From the NCBI GenBank assembly GCA_037976565.1, contig CP137683.1, forward strand, positions 7,542,321 through 7,606,320: a DNA stretch of 64,000 nt, given 5' to 3'. This document shows, in pieces, positions 13,101-21,377 of the stretch. How positions within the stretch are numbered: position 1 is the stretch's first letter; the number at the start of each line of letters is the position of its first letter. The stretch is from Mesocentrotus franciscanus. Taxonomy: Eukaryota; Echinodermata; Echinoidea; Camarodonta; Strongylocentrotidae. The translations under genes and the position numbers were made by a program. Below the pieces are notes generated by a model. It was not told where the DNA came from, searched no databases, and saw only the letters and a list, made by a program, of their open reading frames with translations.

Positions 13101-16100
13101 AATGGCTTAAGACTATAAAACGGTTAGCAAATTGTGCGGGGAGGGGGGGGGGGTCATATGGCCACCAATACTTTTATTCTATAGGTAAACAACACAAAAC
13201 CGGAACGCGGGTACGACATGTTCCCTAGCCAATGTGGGGGCAGATCTCTCCCCCATCGCGTAACACTTTGCCTGCCTCCAACATTTTGATATACAAAATA
13301 AGCTGAGTACCTCACAATTTAGACAAGCAGGCCTGCTGAAGCTCATTATTTTATTCCAGTATCAGAATTATTAGTAGTTTGCATTAGTGTGTGCTGATGT
13401 ATTTAAGCGTGTCGGTGGATAACCCATTCATCATGCAAAGCATATAGGTAAACAACACAATGGGTTTTTTCCGGATCGCGGGTACGACATGTTCCCTAGC
13501 CAATGTGGGGAGATCTCTCCCCCATCGCGTAACACTTTACCTGCCTCCAACATTTTGATATACAAAATAAGCTGAGTACCTCACAATTTAGACAAGCAGG
13601 CCTGCTGAAGCTCATTATTTTATTCCAGTATAAGAATTATTAGTAGTTTGCATTAGTGTGTGCTGATGTATTTAAGCGTGTCGGTGGATAACCCATACAT
13701 CATACAAAGCAAATGGCTTTTAGCTTCGTTGAGGCGTAATCCTTTCATTTCCACTTTTGGGGATATTAATTTTGAGTGGCTCACAATAAGTACAGGGATA
13801 TAATGAAAGTTTTGAATAATTTATATTTTAATTAAGTTAATCCAATCCACTCTAAGAGATATTTTGTGAATCGTATTTCTTTTCAGATACAAACAAAGTG
13901 CTTTACTGTCCCATATATGTCTATGTGGGCCACATTATCACATCAAAAGGCTCGCTGAGCCAATTATTCATGAACAGTTCAGGATCCTATAAATTAGGGG
14001 CGATGAATAATTTGAATAATCTATATTTTAGTTAAGTTAATCCAATCCACTCTATGAGATATTTTGTGAATCACATTTCTTTTCAGATACAAAGTGCTTT
14101 ACTGTCCCATATATGTCTTTTTGGGCCACATTATCACCACAAAACGACGCCAATTATTCATGAACAATTCAGAATCCTATGAATCTGGGGTAAATGAAAT
14201 AAGATAGGTCAGGATAATAATCACATCAGATCTCCAGTCTAAATTATAGCCACATTTGATGAATGTTAGATCCACTTCAGCGCATGTGATTCATTAAAGA
14301 AGGCCCTTTTGTTCGTGCACTTCATTAAATAAATTAAATTAGTATTACCAAAACTGAAACAGAGGGCTTTTTAATTTTGTATACAATGATAGAGAGGTGG
14401 ATAGCTGCAATATAGTTGATTAGGATTTTATAGGTATCCATAATTTCAGTCTCTCTCTCTCGCTCTCTGTCTTTGTATAGAAATATAGATACAGGAAAGT
14501 ACTTTGACCTTATTTCAACATCTCAATGCTCGAGTAATGTGGTCCGCCGTGTTTTTAACTTAACCACAGACAAAAATAATTATGTCGAAAAAATCTTGTG
14601 TTTGAGAGTCACAGAATGACATGAGGGCGTTTAGTGACATTTATGCCCCCTTTACTTCTAGCAGAAAATTAGTATAATAAACAATGATAATTTCCTTTAC
14701 AGAAAATTAATTTTGATGTAAAGAACAAGAGTAGAATTCGTTGTCAATCATTTGCACCGTAAAAGGAGTGAAAATCCTGCTAGATAGAGTTCGGAAAGTC
14801 GACCTTTTTAGAAGAGAAACAAATATTCATTGTTTGATTGTTACTTGTAGATGTGTTGTGGTCTAGTGGATAAGTCACCGGACTGTGAATCACAGGGTAC
14901 GGGGTTCGAATTGCTATCACACCACTAATACTTTGACAAGGCATTAAACCTACATTTGCCACACTCGACCCAGGTGAGGTAAATAGATACCTGGCAGGAC
15001 GTAAATTCTCAAAATGCTACGGAGTGCCATAATGGCATCCATGCCTAACCCAGCAACCCTAGCCCAGCAACAACCTAAAGCCAGGGTAATCTTGGTATCT
15101 TTTTGTATTTTTTTCCTCTCTCTCTCTCTCTCAGGGTCATTCCTCACAAGCATTTGCTTTTCTGTTGGTCCTTTCCATATTCGTTACTGTATTTTGTATT
15201 ATTATTTGTATGTTTTTATGGTTATGGTTAAATAAAATATCTTGAATCTTGAATCGCATAATTAGTCTGCAGGCATTATACTCTAATTTGACACTTTACC
15301 CCAATTCCTAAAGCCTTGAGCAGAGCCTAGCTCTAGTCTGTCAGAGTGTCAGCTAAAGTACAGAGCCTATGCAGTACACTGTTAGACTATATTATAGATA
15401 TATTGACTGCTATGGGAGGCCTTATAGCTGTTTCTATATATAGGCTCAAGGGGACGTTGCATCCTGCCATGACCCCGAGGCGCGCGGCGGTGCCCGAGAG
15501 CCAGTAGAAACTTCTAGGCCTCGAATATTAAAGCAGTCAATATATCTTTTATATACCGAATTCACACAAAAATCTACCAAGAATTCTTACCTTATCCTTT
15601 TCTTGAGTAAAGATTGGTTAAAACATCACAGGAAATCTGAGACACTGTCTGTCAATCTTCGCTGGAAAGATGACTGAATGTTACGATCATTCGGGAATCG
15701 CACACACACTGCACTGTATGGTATCCGCGCTCGCACAAAGAAACTTTTTACATGTAAACCAAAGGGGATTTGAGCAGAATATACTATTTTCCCGTTACCC
15801 GGGGCAACGGGAATCTCACTCATGAACAATTGACCGTTACTGGCATTGTTCGTTTCTTTACGGGCATGGCTAAAATCACGACTCCAATTTCGACCAATCA
15901 AATGGCTAGATTTCTAAAGAGAGGTATATGAAGTATTATAGTCTCACTATGCAGACACTATTACGCACAGCGACTGACAAGGGTCAATACCTGCAAACAG
16001 GCCTATGTCTGCCAGACTGAGTGCTATACAAGAACCCACTATTATCATTGTTCATCAAATCACAGAAATAAAGTTTGATATTACCTACTTGTAATCATAT

Positions 16101-19100
16101 AGCAATGATATCAAATCCATTTTATTTATATATTTCATTATTCGAATATACCTAGTGTACTTGACCAGCCGGTGAACCCTATTCAACATGACGTCACTCA
16201 AACGTATATCAGCTATGACGGACAAGTACATCTAGAATCACCATTGTTACATCATACATCATGTGACATGAAACTTCACAAGTTCCCCTTTGACGAACAG
16301 GAATGCTGGTAAGATCTTTTTCATAGTATTTTATAATAGGTTTAAAAAGAAAAAAAGGAAGCGGGAAATATGTGCCGTTATAAGCAGATTTGCTTTCGAT
16401 TAGCTTTAAGATTAGCTTTCAATGAGACTCATGTCTTCTCGTTAATCTCCACAACACTTCATATTAACTTGTTGTTGTTAATATTTATTTTATATTTATA
16501 TCGTAATTGGATATGCTATTATTTTTTTAATGTCAATGCTTTTCATGAATATGTTAAATAAAAGAACTGTACTGAACTAAATGTAATTGGGAAAATTCTT
16601 TTTCATATACTCCATCCATCGGTATAATAGATTCCTCACATGAATTTTGCTGTTCATGTATTGGTCAAGAGCTCTTAACGTGATCTAACACATCCACACG
16701 AGAAAAGCAATTTCTTCGCTCTCTTCCGCCTGATTCTTCAAAGTAAGATAATTATTATACAATTAACGAATATTTAGTACTTTATTCCGTCAGTTACTTT
16801 TCAAGTATCTTTCTTTTTTCAAAAGGTTGCGATTTACAACGCAAAACACACCGATCCACCTTGCGAGAGTTGACTCAATTTCTGTTGTTGCCGGTCGCCA
16901 AGAGATCAGCTCTGAGTGGGACATCATTAGTACCGCCACACGTTCTGAGCTTGTCTCCATCCAACGAAACATCACTTATGAGAGGATGGAGATGAGTTTC
17001 AAGCTCCGTAGACTGCCAAGGTTCTACATTGAGAATGTGACGTCACCAATAGCTTTCCTCAGCTGGTTGTCGATTATTATTTTCACCATTCCCGCCAAAA
17101 GTGGAGAGCGCCTCTCGGCCGCCATCTCTCTAGTTCTTGGTCTGACGGTGTTCCAGATCGTCGTTACAGGCAACCTGCCTAAGAACTCTAGAGGTAATCA
17201 TTATTTATTATCACCCAATCAAGAGTATCAGACAGAGAAGCGACCCAGTAGGCCTGGTGGTTCTATAGGGGAGCTTGGGGGCTGAAGCCCCCTCCCGAAA
17301 AGGAAAAATCAAAATCTTGATAATAAAGTTATATAAGCGAGGCACATGTAGAAAATGAATGCAAGAACCCCTCCCCCCCCCCAAAAAAAAAATAAAAATA
17401 AAAAAAAATAAAAATAAAGCCAGTCTAATAGCGATCCCCGGATAATTTTAGGGCGCGTATTCGGTTACCCTTGACAGTATTTTAGAAGTTTCCATTGGCG
17501 TGTTAATCCTAAGGGGTTTGACCTCTCTCTTGCGCAAAGATCGTCTTTCTGTGTTGAAAATTTGCGAGGAAAACTAAGAGAGCAACCCCCTCAAAAAAAG
17601 AAGTTATTTCGTCATCAAAGTACACTAGATAAGCCTTATAACAATAAAAATGTACTTTTCCGGGTAGGCCTATATACCCGCTGCCCGTGTAATTATGAGG
17701 TGATGGTTGCCAGAATACTTTTTATTTCAAAATTCATTTGGGAATGCAACCCCCCGGCCTCGTGTGTTTATGCACATTTGTGTAAGGTAGAAACTGTGTT
17801 TATTTTACCCATCGGTATCTGTGTCCCATTATGATATTAATTAAAATAGACGGAATGTTACATTGTATAGTTTTTCATTATTCTTTAGGAGACGCTGCCG
17901 TGGTCACTGAATATGTGAGCGATTGTTTTATCATCACCATAGTCGTCACCATCATGTCCGCCATTGTTATCAATCTCAGTCATCGGGATGGCGAGATAAA
18001 CAACAAGTTCATCCGCAGTGTCTTTTTCAACCACCTTGGACCATGGTGTTTTGTCGGTGGGGTAGGGTGTGGCGGGAAGAAGGCCACGGGTTCGAATCCC
18101 AATGAGAGCTGCAAAGCTGGAGGTCTGGAGATGAAGGATATTGCAGGTTAGTCTGTGGCCGAGGACCAGCTCTAAACTTTTTACAAATCGTCATTATTTA
18201 ATAGGCCCTACGCATCTTTCAATAAACTTACCTAAGTAATTCTCAGAAACCACATTTAACTTTCTTCACAAATGTCTTCAAAATAACAGTTCAAAAGTAG
18301 TATAATTTACCAAATAGGCCTATAGTTAATAGATAAAGACGTTCCGTTGCAAACACTGTTCTAAGGTCAAAACACTTCAGTTTTGTACACTCAAATGGGC
18401 ATCCGCTTTTTAGATAATCCTATCCAGATCCAGCAATACCTAAAGATTTTAATCACATTAAAAAAATCATGGTGAGCAGAGAGGCTCCTTTGCAACGAAC
18501 GCTCCGTTCTTTCGATTTCTCACGTCCATTGTACGTTAGTGGCCGGTGCGTCCTTCTTAGCCTCTACATGACCTGTTCAAAACTTATATCAGCGCTAATA
18601 TAGTCCAATGAATGCAATACATAATTCAAATCGAATGCATAGAATATTGAATGCAATGCAGAATTTGATTACAAAGAGTTTGGTTTCTTCATTACATTTA
18701 TGTTTTTTTGTTGTCTCTTAGCACAAACACGGTCGTCTGATGGTCAAACTTTGCCACAGCGTGATGCTTGGGTGAAAAGACAGTCAACGAGTCGATTAGA
18801 CGAACAAGCCAGATCTGAGGTATACTGATATTAATGGGAACTGGATTCTTCATAATGATATTGTCAATTTTCTCATAGAGGCCCGTCGATAAATAAGAGA
18901 AAATTCGGGCTGCAGTATCGCTGTTCAAGACTTAACTTTATTAAAAATTATACACAAATCAATCCAGTAGAATTAACAAAATGTTTATTTCAAGCTTAGT
19001 TAATAATTTGGATTTATATAGCGCTTGATACAAATTATCGGCTCTAAACGCTTTACATATTATTACTCCAGCCACCGGATTCAATCACGAATAATGTGCA

Positions 19101-19446
19101 CCATCTCCACGCCCTGTGGCGTATTCCTACCATACCTCTGGATTTATTTTTTTTATGTTCAAATGTTTTGATGAAATGGGGAAGAAATAATTAATGACTT
19201 TGTACATTTAATCATTACGTTTCTTAGTACAAAAGACATAGAGATCTCAAAATTATTTTGATTTGTTTGAAATATAAACTTTATATACATGTATAATATA
19301 TATTAACCATGGAAATCGTATATTTCTTTCTTGAACAGTTGCCTAAGATACATGATTTCGAACTACTTGCCCGCATCATGGATCGCCTCTTCATGTTTGC
19401 AACTTTGGTCTCACTGACCGCCATCACTGTCAAATTCTTGATGTAA
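1079..19446 (+). CDS. Cys-loop ligand-gated ion channel subunit, nAChR-like (nine exons, complete)
   Basis: A pentameric ligand-gated ion channel subunit acting in the plasma membrane. Nine exons, listed separately, join in a single open frame of 1359 bases (452 residues plus stop) with every splice phase matching. The order is signal peptide, extracellular ligand-binding domain, Cys-loop (C161 and C175, 13 residues apart, with FPFD between them), M1 (about 243-264), M2 (271-290), M3 (307-327), a short M3-M4 loop and M4 (431-452) at the C-terminus. Exons 3 and 4 are 45 and 110 bp, the sizes I know from vertebrate nAChR genes. The S-G-E-R run before M2 resembles cation-selective subunits and lacks the Pro-Ala-Arg run of anion channels. 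Odd points: no vicinal Cys pair in loop C and no Trp in loop B, so it is a non-alpha or divergent subunit whose ligand cannot be stated. The GPCR at 3029-3934 lies inside intron 1. Confidence 0.88.
1400..2062. repeat. Dispersed repeat, copy A (without the LINE insertion)
   Basis: About 660 bases that recur at 6024-8110 with roughly 85-90% similarity by eye. It begins with a damaged copy of the fold-back element found at 6024-6318. It runs without interruption through the point where copy B carries a LINE fragment, so it preserves the empty site. Confidence 0.75.
2063..2976. other. Intron 1 sequence with a GAT/AAT microsatellite
   Basis: No gene seen. Positions 2537-2700 are an imperfect GAT/AAT trinucleotide run. 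Confidence 0.5.
3029..3934 (+). CDS. Orphan rhodopsin-like GPCR, intronless
   Basis: 301 residues in one exon with seven hydrophobic helices. Family features seen: a Cys before helix 3 (ESCKKF) and one in extracellular loop 2 (TTFCSN) that can form the usual disulfide, PLRY in intracellular loop 2, CWLPW in helix 6, and QPLLY in helix 7 where NPxxY is expected. The DRY motif at the end of helix 3 reads C-K-L, and the helix 1 N is in AN rather than GN. It is therefore a divergent class A receptor; its ligand and G protein cannot be predicted. The start at 3029 has a good context (GAAG before ATGG). An overlapping upstream ATG at 3022 opens only a ten-codon frame and may damp translation. The gene sits on the same strand inside intron 1 of the channel gene. 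Intronless receptors of this kind are commonly lineage-expanded in echinoderms (general knowledge). Confidence 0.85.
   Translation: MATATSSEFTSNRKVYMLSLFSMGLSVFANTLVLVILQKQKSIDDNTRLMYRVSTVLHIILGIAWCGWDFGAYYISDTEESCKKFSDVFAYVTFAALYAQLSCYCFICICKLIFLIRPLRYHILLTPVKVKLILFVIIIIPLLINIPLLPWLHPLLDYHTTFCSNKRDSFEQPEILTVAFFISPMVIGLLVTTIVNITILRIICQQNRRLDVVPRINDGAPRVRLWRLPGKGVLTILILTISFYVCWLPWIIMKGKDAGYSDLLGGSSGWIQPLLYIATSKEAKELVRSYISKLKIIITRQ
3935..5368. other. Intron 1 sequence downstream of the GPCR
   Basis: No gene seen. An AATAAA at 4842-4847 could serve as a distant polyadenylation signal for the GPCR. A TA dinucleotide run lies at 5155-5179. Confidence 0.4.
5369..5908 (-). mobile_element. TTAA-flanked MITE, copy 1
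   Basis: One of five ~540 bp copies in the window. Both ends read inward as AAAGRTACTATGTCCC followed by a GCAGSCCA-like block, so the element has terminal inverted repeats of roughly 28-30 bases. It is flanked by TTAA on the left and TTGA on the right. The inner sequence aligns throughout with the other copies. TTAA target duplication is characteristic of piggyBac-type elements; no transposase is encoded. Confidence 0.85.
6024..6318. mobile_element. Fold-back MITE
   Basis: About 295 bases starting AATAGGCCACTTTCGTAATG and ending with the inverse (CATTACGAAAATGGCCTATT). The inverted arms are about 100 bases long. One-sided or damaged copies lie at 1410-1590 and 36237-36385. Confidence 0.75.
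6319..8110. repeat. Dispersed repeat, copy B (interrupted twice)
   Basis: Paralogous to 1590-2062. Two insertions break it relative to copy A: about 115 bases at roughly 6526-6641, which look like the reversed tail of a SINE, and the LINE fragment at 6876-8050. Confidence 0.75.
6876..8050 (+). mobile_element. LINE (L1/Tx1-like) 3' fragment, broken
   Basis: The 3' end of a non-LTR retrotransposon ORF2, read in several frames. Residues such as NPFWRHVFHAMS and, further on, CSFCKKELEDIVHFFYNC (C-x2-C-x7-H-x4-C, the zinc-binding block often following reverse transcriptase) identify it. Frameshifts and stops split it into pieces at 6876-7034, 7040-7200, 7226-7480 and 7523-7840, so it is inactive. 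It is bounded by ATGATG at 6870-6875 and 8045-8050, a likely 6 bp target duplication, and copy A at 1400-2062 shows the uninterrupted site. The reverse transcriptase core is absent: a 5'-truncated insertion. Confidence 0.8.
8168..8240. repeat. GA-rich microsatellite
   Basis: Imperfect GA/GAGG run of about 70 bases. Confidence 0.8.
8687..9811. mobile_element. TIR element of ~1.1 kb with a nested MITE
   Basis: Left end AAAGGGGAATTCCACCCTGA is repeated exactly in inverse at the right end. Inverted similarity extends inward through the CAAATTGGCAAYGCGGTC blocks near 8845 and 9645, so the arms exceed 150 bases. MITE copy 2 sits inside. The right arm contains an 84 bp tandem duplication (9481-9564 and 9565-9648). 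No transposase gene is present. Confidence 0.8.
8912..9428 (-). mobile_element. TTAA-flanked MITE, copy 2
   Basis: Full copy with TTAA on both sides, inserted into the larger TIR element at 8687-9811. Confidence 0.88.
10203..10366 (+). CDS. Channel exon 2: N-terminal ligand-binding domain
   Basis: Follows a TTTTTAG acceptor. Encodes an EGRLIRHLLDTGYD helix, RPF, and a first beta strand ending LHLMAISDL, the usual opening of nAChR-type subunits. Ends in phase 0 at GTAAAT. Confidence 0.85.
10479..10748. mobile_element. Palindromic (fold-back) element in channel intron 2
   Basis: Ends read TTACACCCTTTCACGG on the left and the inverse (CATGAAAGGGTGTATAA) on the right. Arms also share the GGCGCCATYTTAAATT-like and GAGTAAA blocks. 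The centre (about 10599-10631) is a near-perfect palindrome around AGCTATATAATTATATATAGCT. Confidence 0.7.
11507..11551 (+). CDS. Channel exon 3 (45 bp)
   Basis: DARTQVLSGISWFIV between CTATAG and GTAAGT, phase 0 to 0. It aligns with the conserved 45 bp nAChR exon that carries the Q-x-L-x3-x-W pattern. Confidence 0.85.
12028..12137 (+). CDS. Channel exon 4 (110 bp): loop A region
   Basis: DWYDDRLTWDPKDYAGI then QTWSPKLYLQNT. The W-D-x2-L-x-W-P/D pattern and W-x-P match the family; the usual Asp after W-x-P is Lys. Phase 0 to 2. Confidence 0.9.
13181..13706. repeat. Direct duplication, period about 263 bp
   Basis: Both units begin ATAGGTAAACAACACAA, carry GGGTACGACATGTTCCCTAG, and end in the same GGATAACCCAT block, with few differences between units. 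Confidence 0.88.
13812..14195. repeat. Direct duplication, period about 195 bp
   Basis: Two units sharing TTAATCCAATCCACTCTA, TTTACTGTCCCATATATGTC and CAATTATTCATGAACA, with small indels, directly after the previous duplication. Confidence 0.85.
14848..15256 (+). mobile_element. tRNA-derived SINE
   Basis: The tRNA-like head has a box A (TGGTCTAGTGGATAAG) and a box B (GGGTTCGAATT) at pol III spacing, followed by a body with a CT-rich stretch and a tail ending AATAAAATATCTTGAATCTTGAATC-like repeats. The head is closely related to the SINE at 37807-38097 (both contain GTCACCGGACTGTG). Not a functional tRNA: there is no matching acceptor stem. Confidence 0.85.
16156..16308 (+). CDS. Channel exon 5: Cys-loop
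   Basis: Ends in C-DMKLHKFPFDEQE-C followed by the first two bases of a Trp codon. The 13-residue Cys-loop with FPFD is diagnostic of the eukaryotic Cys-loop superfamily. Phase 2 to 2. Confidence 0.95.
16826..17193 (+). CDS. Channel exon 6: loops B and C, M1 and M2
   Basis: Encodes the rest of the ligand-binding domain, then M1 (FYIENVTSPIAFLSWLSI) and M2 beginning GERLSAAISLVLGLTVF. Loop C (SSEWDIISTATRSELVS) has no Cys pair. Phase 2 to 1, donor GTAATC. Confidence 0.95.
17889..18146 (+). CDS. Channel exon 7: M3 and intracellular loop
   Basis: M3 around DCFIITIVVTIMSAIVINLS, then FIRSVFFNHLGPW, the usual post-M3 helix. The loop then turns Gly-rich and carries GGGTTCGAATCCC at 18088-18100, an exact tRNA B-box. 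Phase 1 to 1. Confidence 0.92.
18722..18819 (+). CDS. Channel exon 8: intracellular loop
   Basis: Hydrophilic 33-residue segment ending RLDEQARSE before GTATAC. Phase 1 to 0. Supported mainly by frame continuity and splice sites. Confidence 0.82.
19010..19112 (-). mobile_element. SINE 3' fragment
   Basis: TTTATATAGCGCTTGATACA and the following bases resemble the tail-side bodies of the reversed SINEs at 34556 and 37807. No tRNA-like head remains. Confidence 0.5.
19339..19446 (+). CDS. Channel exon 9: M4 and stop
   Basis: ELLARIMDRLFMFATLVSLT, the M4 helix with its preceding amphipathic region, ending TAA. Starts in phase 0 after TTGAACAG. Confidence 0.93.
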   Translation: MPKIHDFELLARIMDRLFMFATLVSLTAITVKFLM

Positions 19447-19664
19447 ATGTAAAATACTTCTATGATGATCAGAGGTGTACGAGGCCGGTGAGGGGGGGGG
19501 GGGCAGAGTTCAGCCCCCGGGAATTTAGAAATCACCAATATTCTGGCACCTGTCACCTCCTATTCGGGCGGCGAGGTAGTCGCTTTGTAACTTGTATACA
19601 ACCTTATACATCTTAATCTTATACATTATCTAGTATATTTTGGATACGAATTCTTTTTCACTGT

Positions 19665-19670
19665 AATAAA
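19665..19670 (+). promoter_or_regulatory. Polyadenylation signal of the channel gene
   Basis: Canonical AATAAA about 220 bases after the stop codon. Confidence 0.65.
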
Positions 19671-19763
19671 GTGTCGTAATAAGAAAAAGTTGAACTGTAG
19701 CTTAGAATATCGTATAATAGGAATGAGTAGGATGTTCAGTAGAAGAAAGGAATACCGATACCT

Positions 19764-20308
19764 TTAAAGGTACTATGTCCCATTTACAGGCCACAAAAAT
19801 GAAAAGGTTAAATTCCGATGGCATTTGAAAGATAATACTAATTTAGAACTTCCCTCAAAACAGAAGGGCTTGAAAATGTCTTTTTGTGTAAAAATAACGA
19901 CCGTTAGTTGTCGAATGGAATTTAGCGAGCGCGCTCGTTTAATTAAATAGTCTGATTTTCAGACCCTTGTACCGAATGGTCGTATGTTTTGTGCTGCGCA
20001 AAGATCAATCAGCTTAATTTTGGCCATTACAAGAAGTAAGTTATTGATGTGGACAAATGCTCATGTACCATTTACAGCTCATTTTATTTATGTTACATGT
20101 ATTACCAAAGAAAAAAAGAAGTCAGTCAGTCACTCAATAGTGTCCGACAGTGAAGTCTAGAAAGTAAACGGGTTTCCTTGCATAATTTGAATACTAGGAC
20201 ACTGCTAACGTTTAAATTTCACAGATAGGACATACGTGACATATTCATAATTCCTGCAAAGTTCTACAGAATTCGATGTTGGCTGCAAAAAAGATACATT
20301 ACCTTTAA
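19764..20308 (+). mobile_element. TTAA-flanked MITE, copy 3
   Basis: Full copy in the opposite orientation to copies 1 and 2, with TTAA at both ends, lying between the convergent channel and MIB-like genes. Confidence 0.88.
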
Positions 20309-20543
20309 AATGGAGAAGAAGCCCATTAATATGTTAGCAGCACTGTTGAGAAGAAACATCTAAGTGTTGATCAGACCAGAGGGCCAATCATGTTCATTTT
20401 GGGACAAATGTCTTTCATTAATTGAATCAATAAAGGCTGCACTACTTTAGTCTTAGAATTGCCTGTTTATTATTTTATTGATGTGTTCTTGTTCTTTGAG
20501 AGTAGATAGCGGGGGGGGGGGAGATGGAAGAAAAGATGGGTAC

Positions 20544-20574
<31 letters not shown>

Positions 20575-21252
20575 TAGAGGGGGAGAGAGAGTGAGGGGAG
20601 AGAGGGGGATGTCGCCTATTGTGGCATTTGGAATTTAGATCTCGATTTTGAATATCTTTTCATAAATTATAATTATTTTGGCGTAGCTGTCAATGTGGGA
20701 GCACTGGGGCACCCCCATGAATGGCGAAGGAGAAGAAGAAGAAGAAGAAGAATAAAAAGAAGAATTTGGAGGAAGAATAATTAGAAGGCGAAGAGGAAAT
20801 GTAAAAGTCGCAGTCCCATGAGATGGCACTCTCACAATCATGTGCATCTTTTCAAAACAAATGCAAATGTTGCTTGGTCACAACGATGACCACGCAAAAT
20901 TAAAAAAAACTATATTAAGCAAGTGTGCATAATTTTATGATAGGTCTATACAAATACCGCAGTGGCGCCCCCTCCCCTCACACACACACACACACACATA
21001 TATTATGTATATATATATATAAAGAAGAGGAGAGAGGAGAAGAAGATAAGCAGATACAAATATTATTACAAAAGTTATTCAACTACTTCCTTTAAGTGGA
21101 TTCAATTCTAAAGGAAGCGATCCTTTATAATTATCATTTTCCACTCCTCTGTATTAAAGAGTGTAAAGTCCCTTCTGCAAGCCAACGCCTGAAGAAATTG
21201 GCTTGCTGCAATTTGGGCATTCAGGGATCAGCTCAGCAATGCTTCGGATGAC
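20309..21252. other. Intergenic space between two convergent genes
   Basis: No gene seen. Contains a GA microsatellite (20540-20600), an AGA run (20727-20755) and a CA/TA run (20980-21020). A TTTATT at 20464-20469, AATAAA on the minus strand, is a possible polyadenylation signal of the MIB-like gene. Confidence 0.45.
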
Positions 21253-21377
21253 TTAATGACAACAAGCTAAGGAGATTTTGTTCTTGACCAGGTGTTCCAG
21301 TGTCTTGACCCTTGACCAAAGGGTTTCAAGCTCTTCGTCTTTGCGCTGGAGCTCAGCTTGTAGATGACGCAAATCGC
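21253..21377 (-). CDS. MIB2-like: MIB-like exon 17: coiled coil and stop
   Basis: [20 protein letters not shown] forms a heptad-like helix, then TAA. The same frame beyond the stop reads IPECPNCSKPISSG before another stop. Confidence 0.7.

Larger units (their letters stand above)
12138..16155. other. Channel intron 4, repeat-rich
   Basis: No coding exon was found between exons 4 and 5. It contains two local duplications and a SINE, listed separately. The remainder shows no recognised element. Confidence 0.5.

Noticed and set aside
14848..14920. A tRNA gene
   Set aside because: Boxes A and B are present but the acceptor and anticodon stems do not pair properly and a SINE body and tail follow. 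The same applies at 34785-34839, 38030-38097 and 43607-43680.
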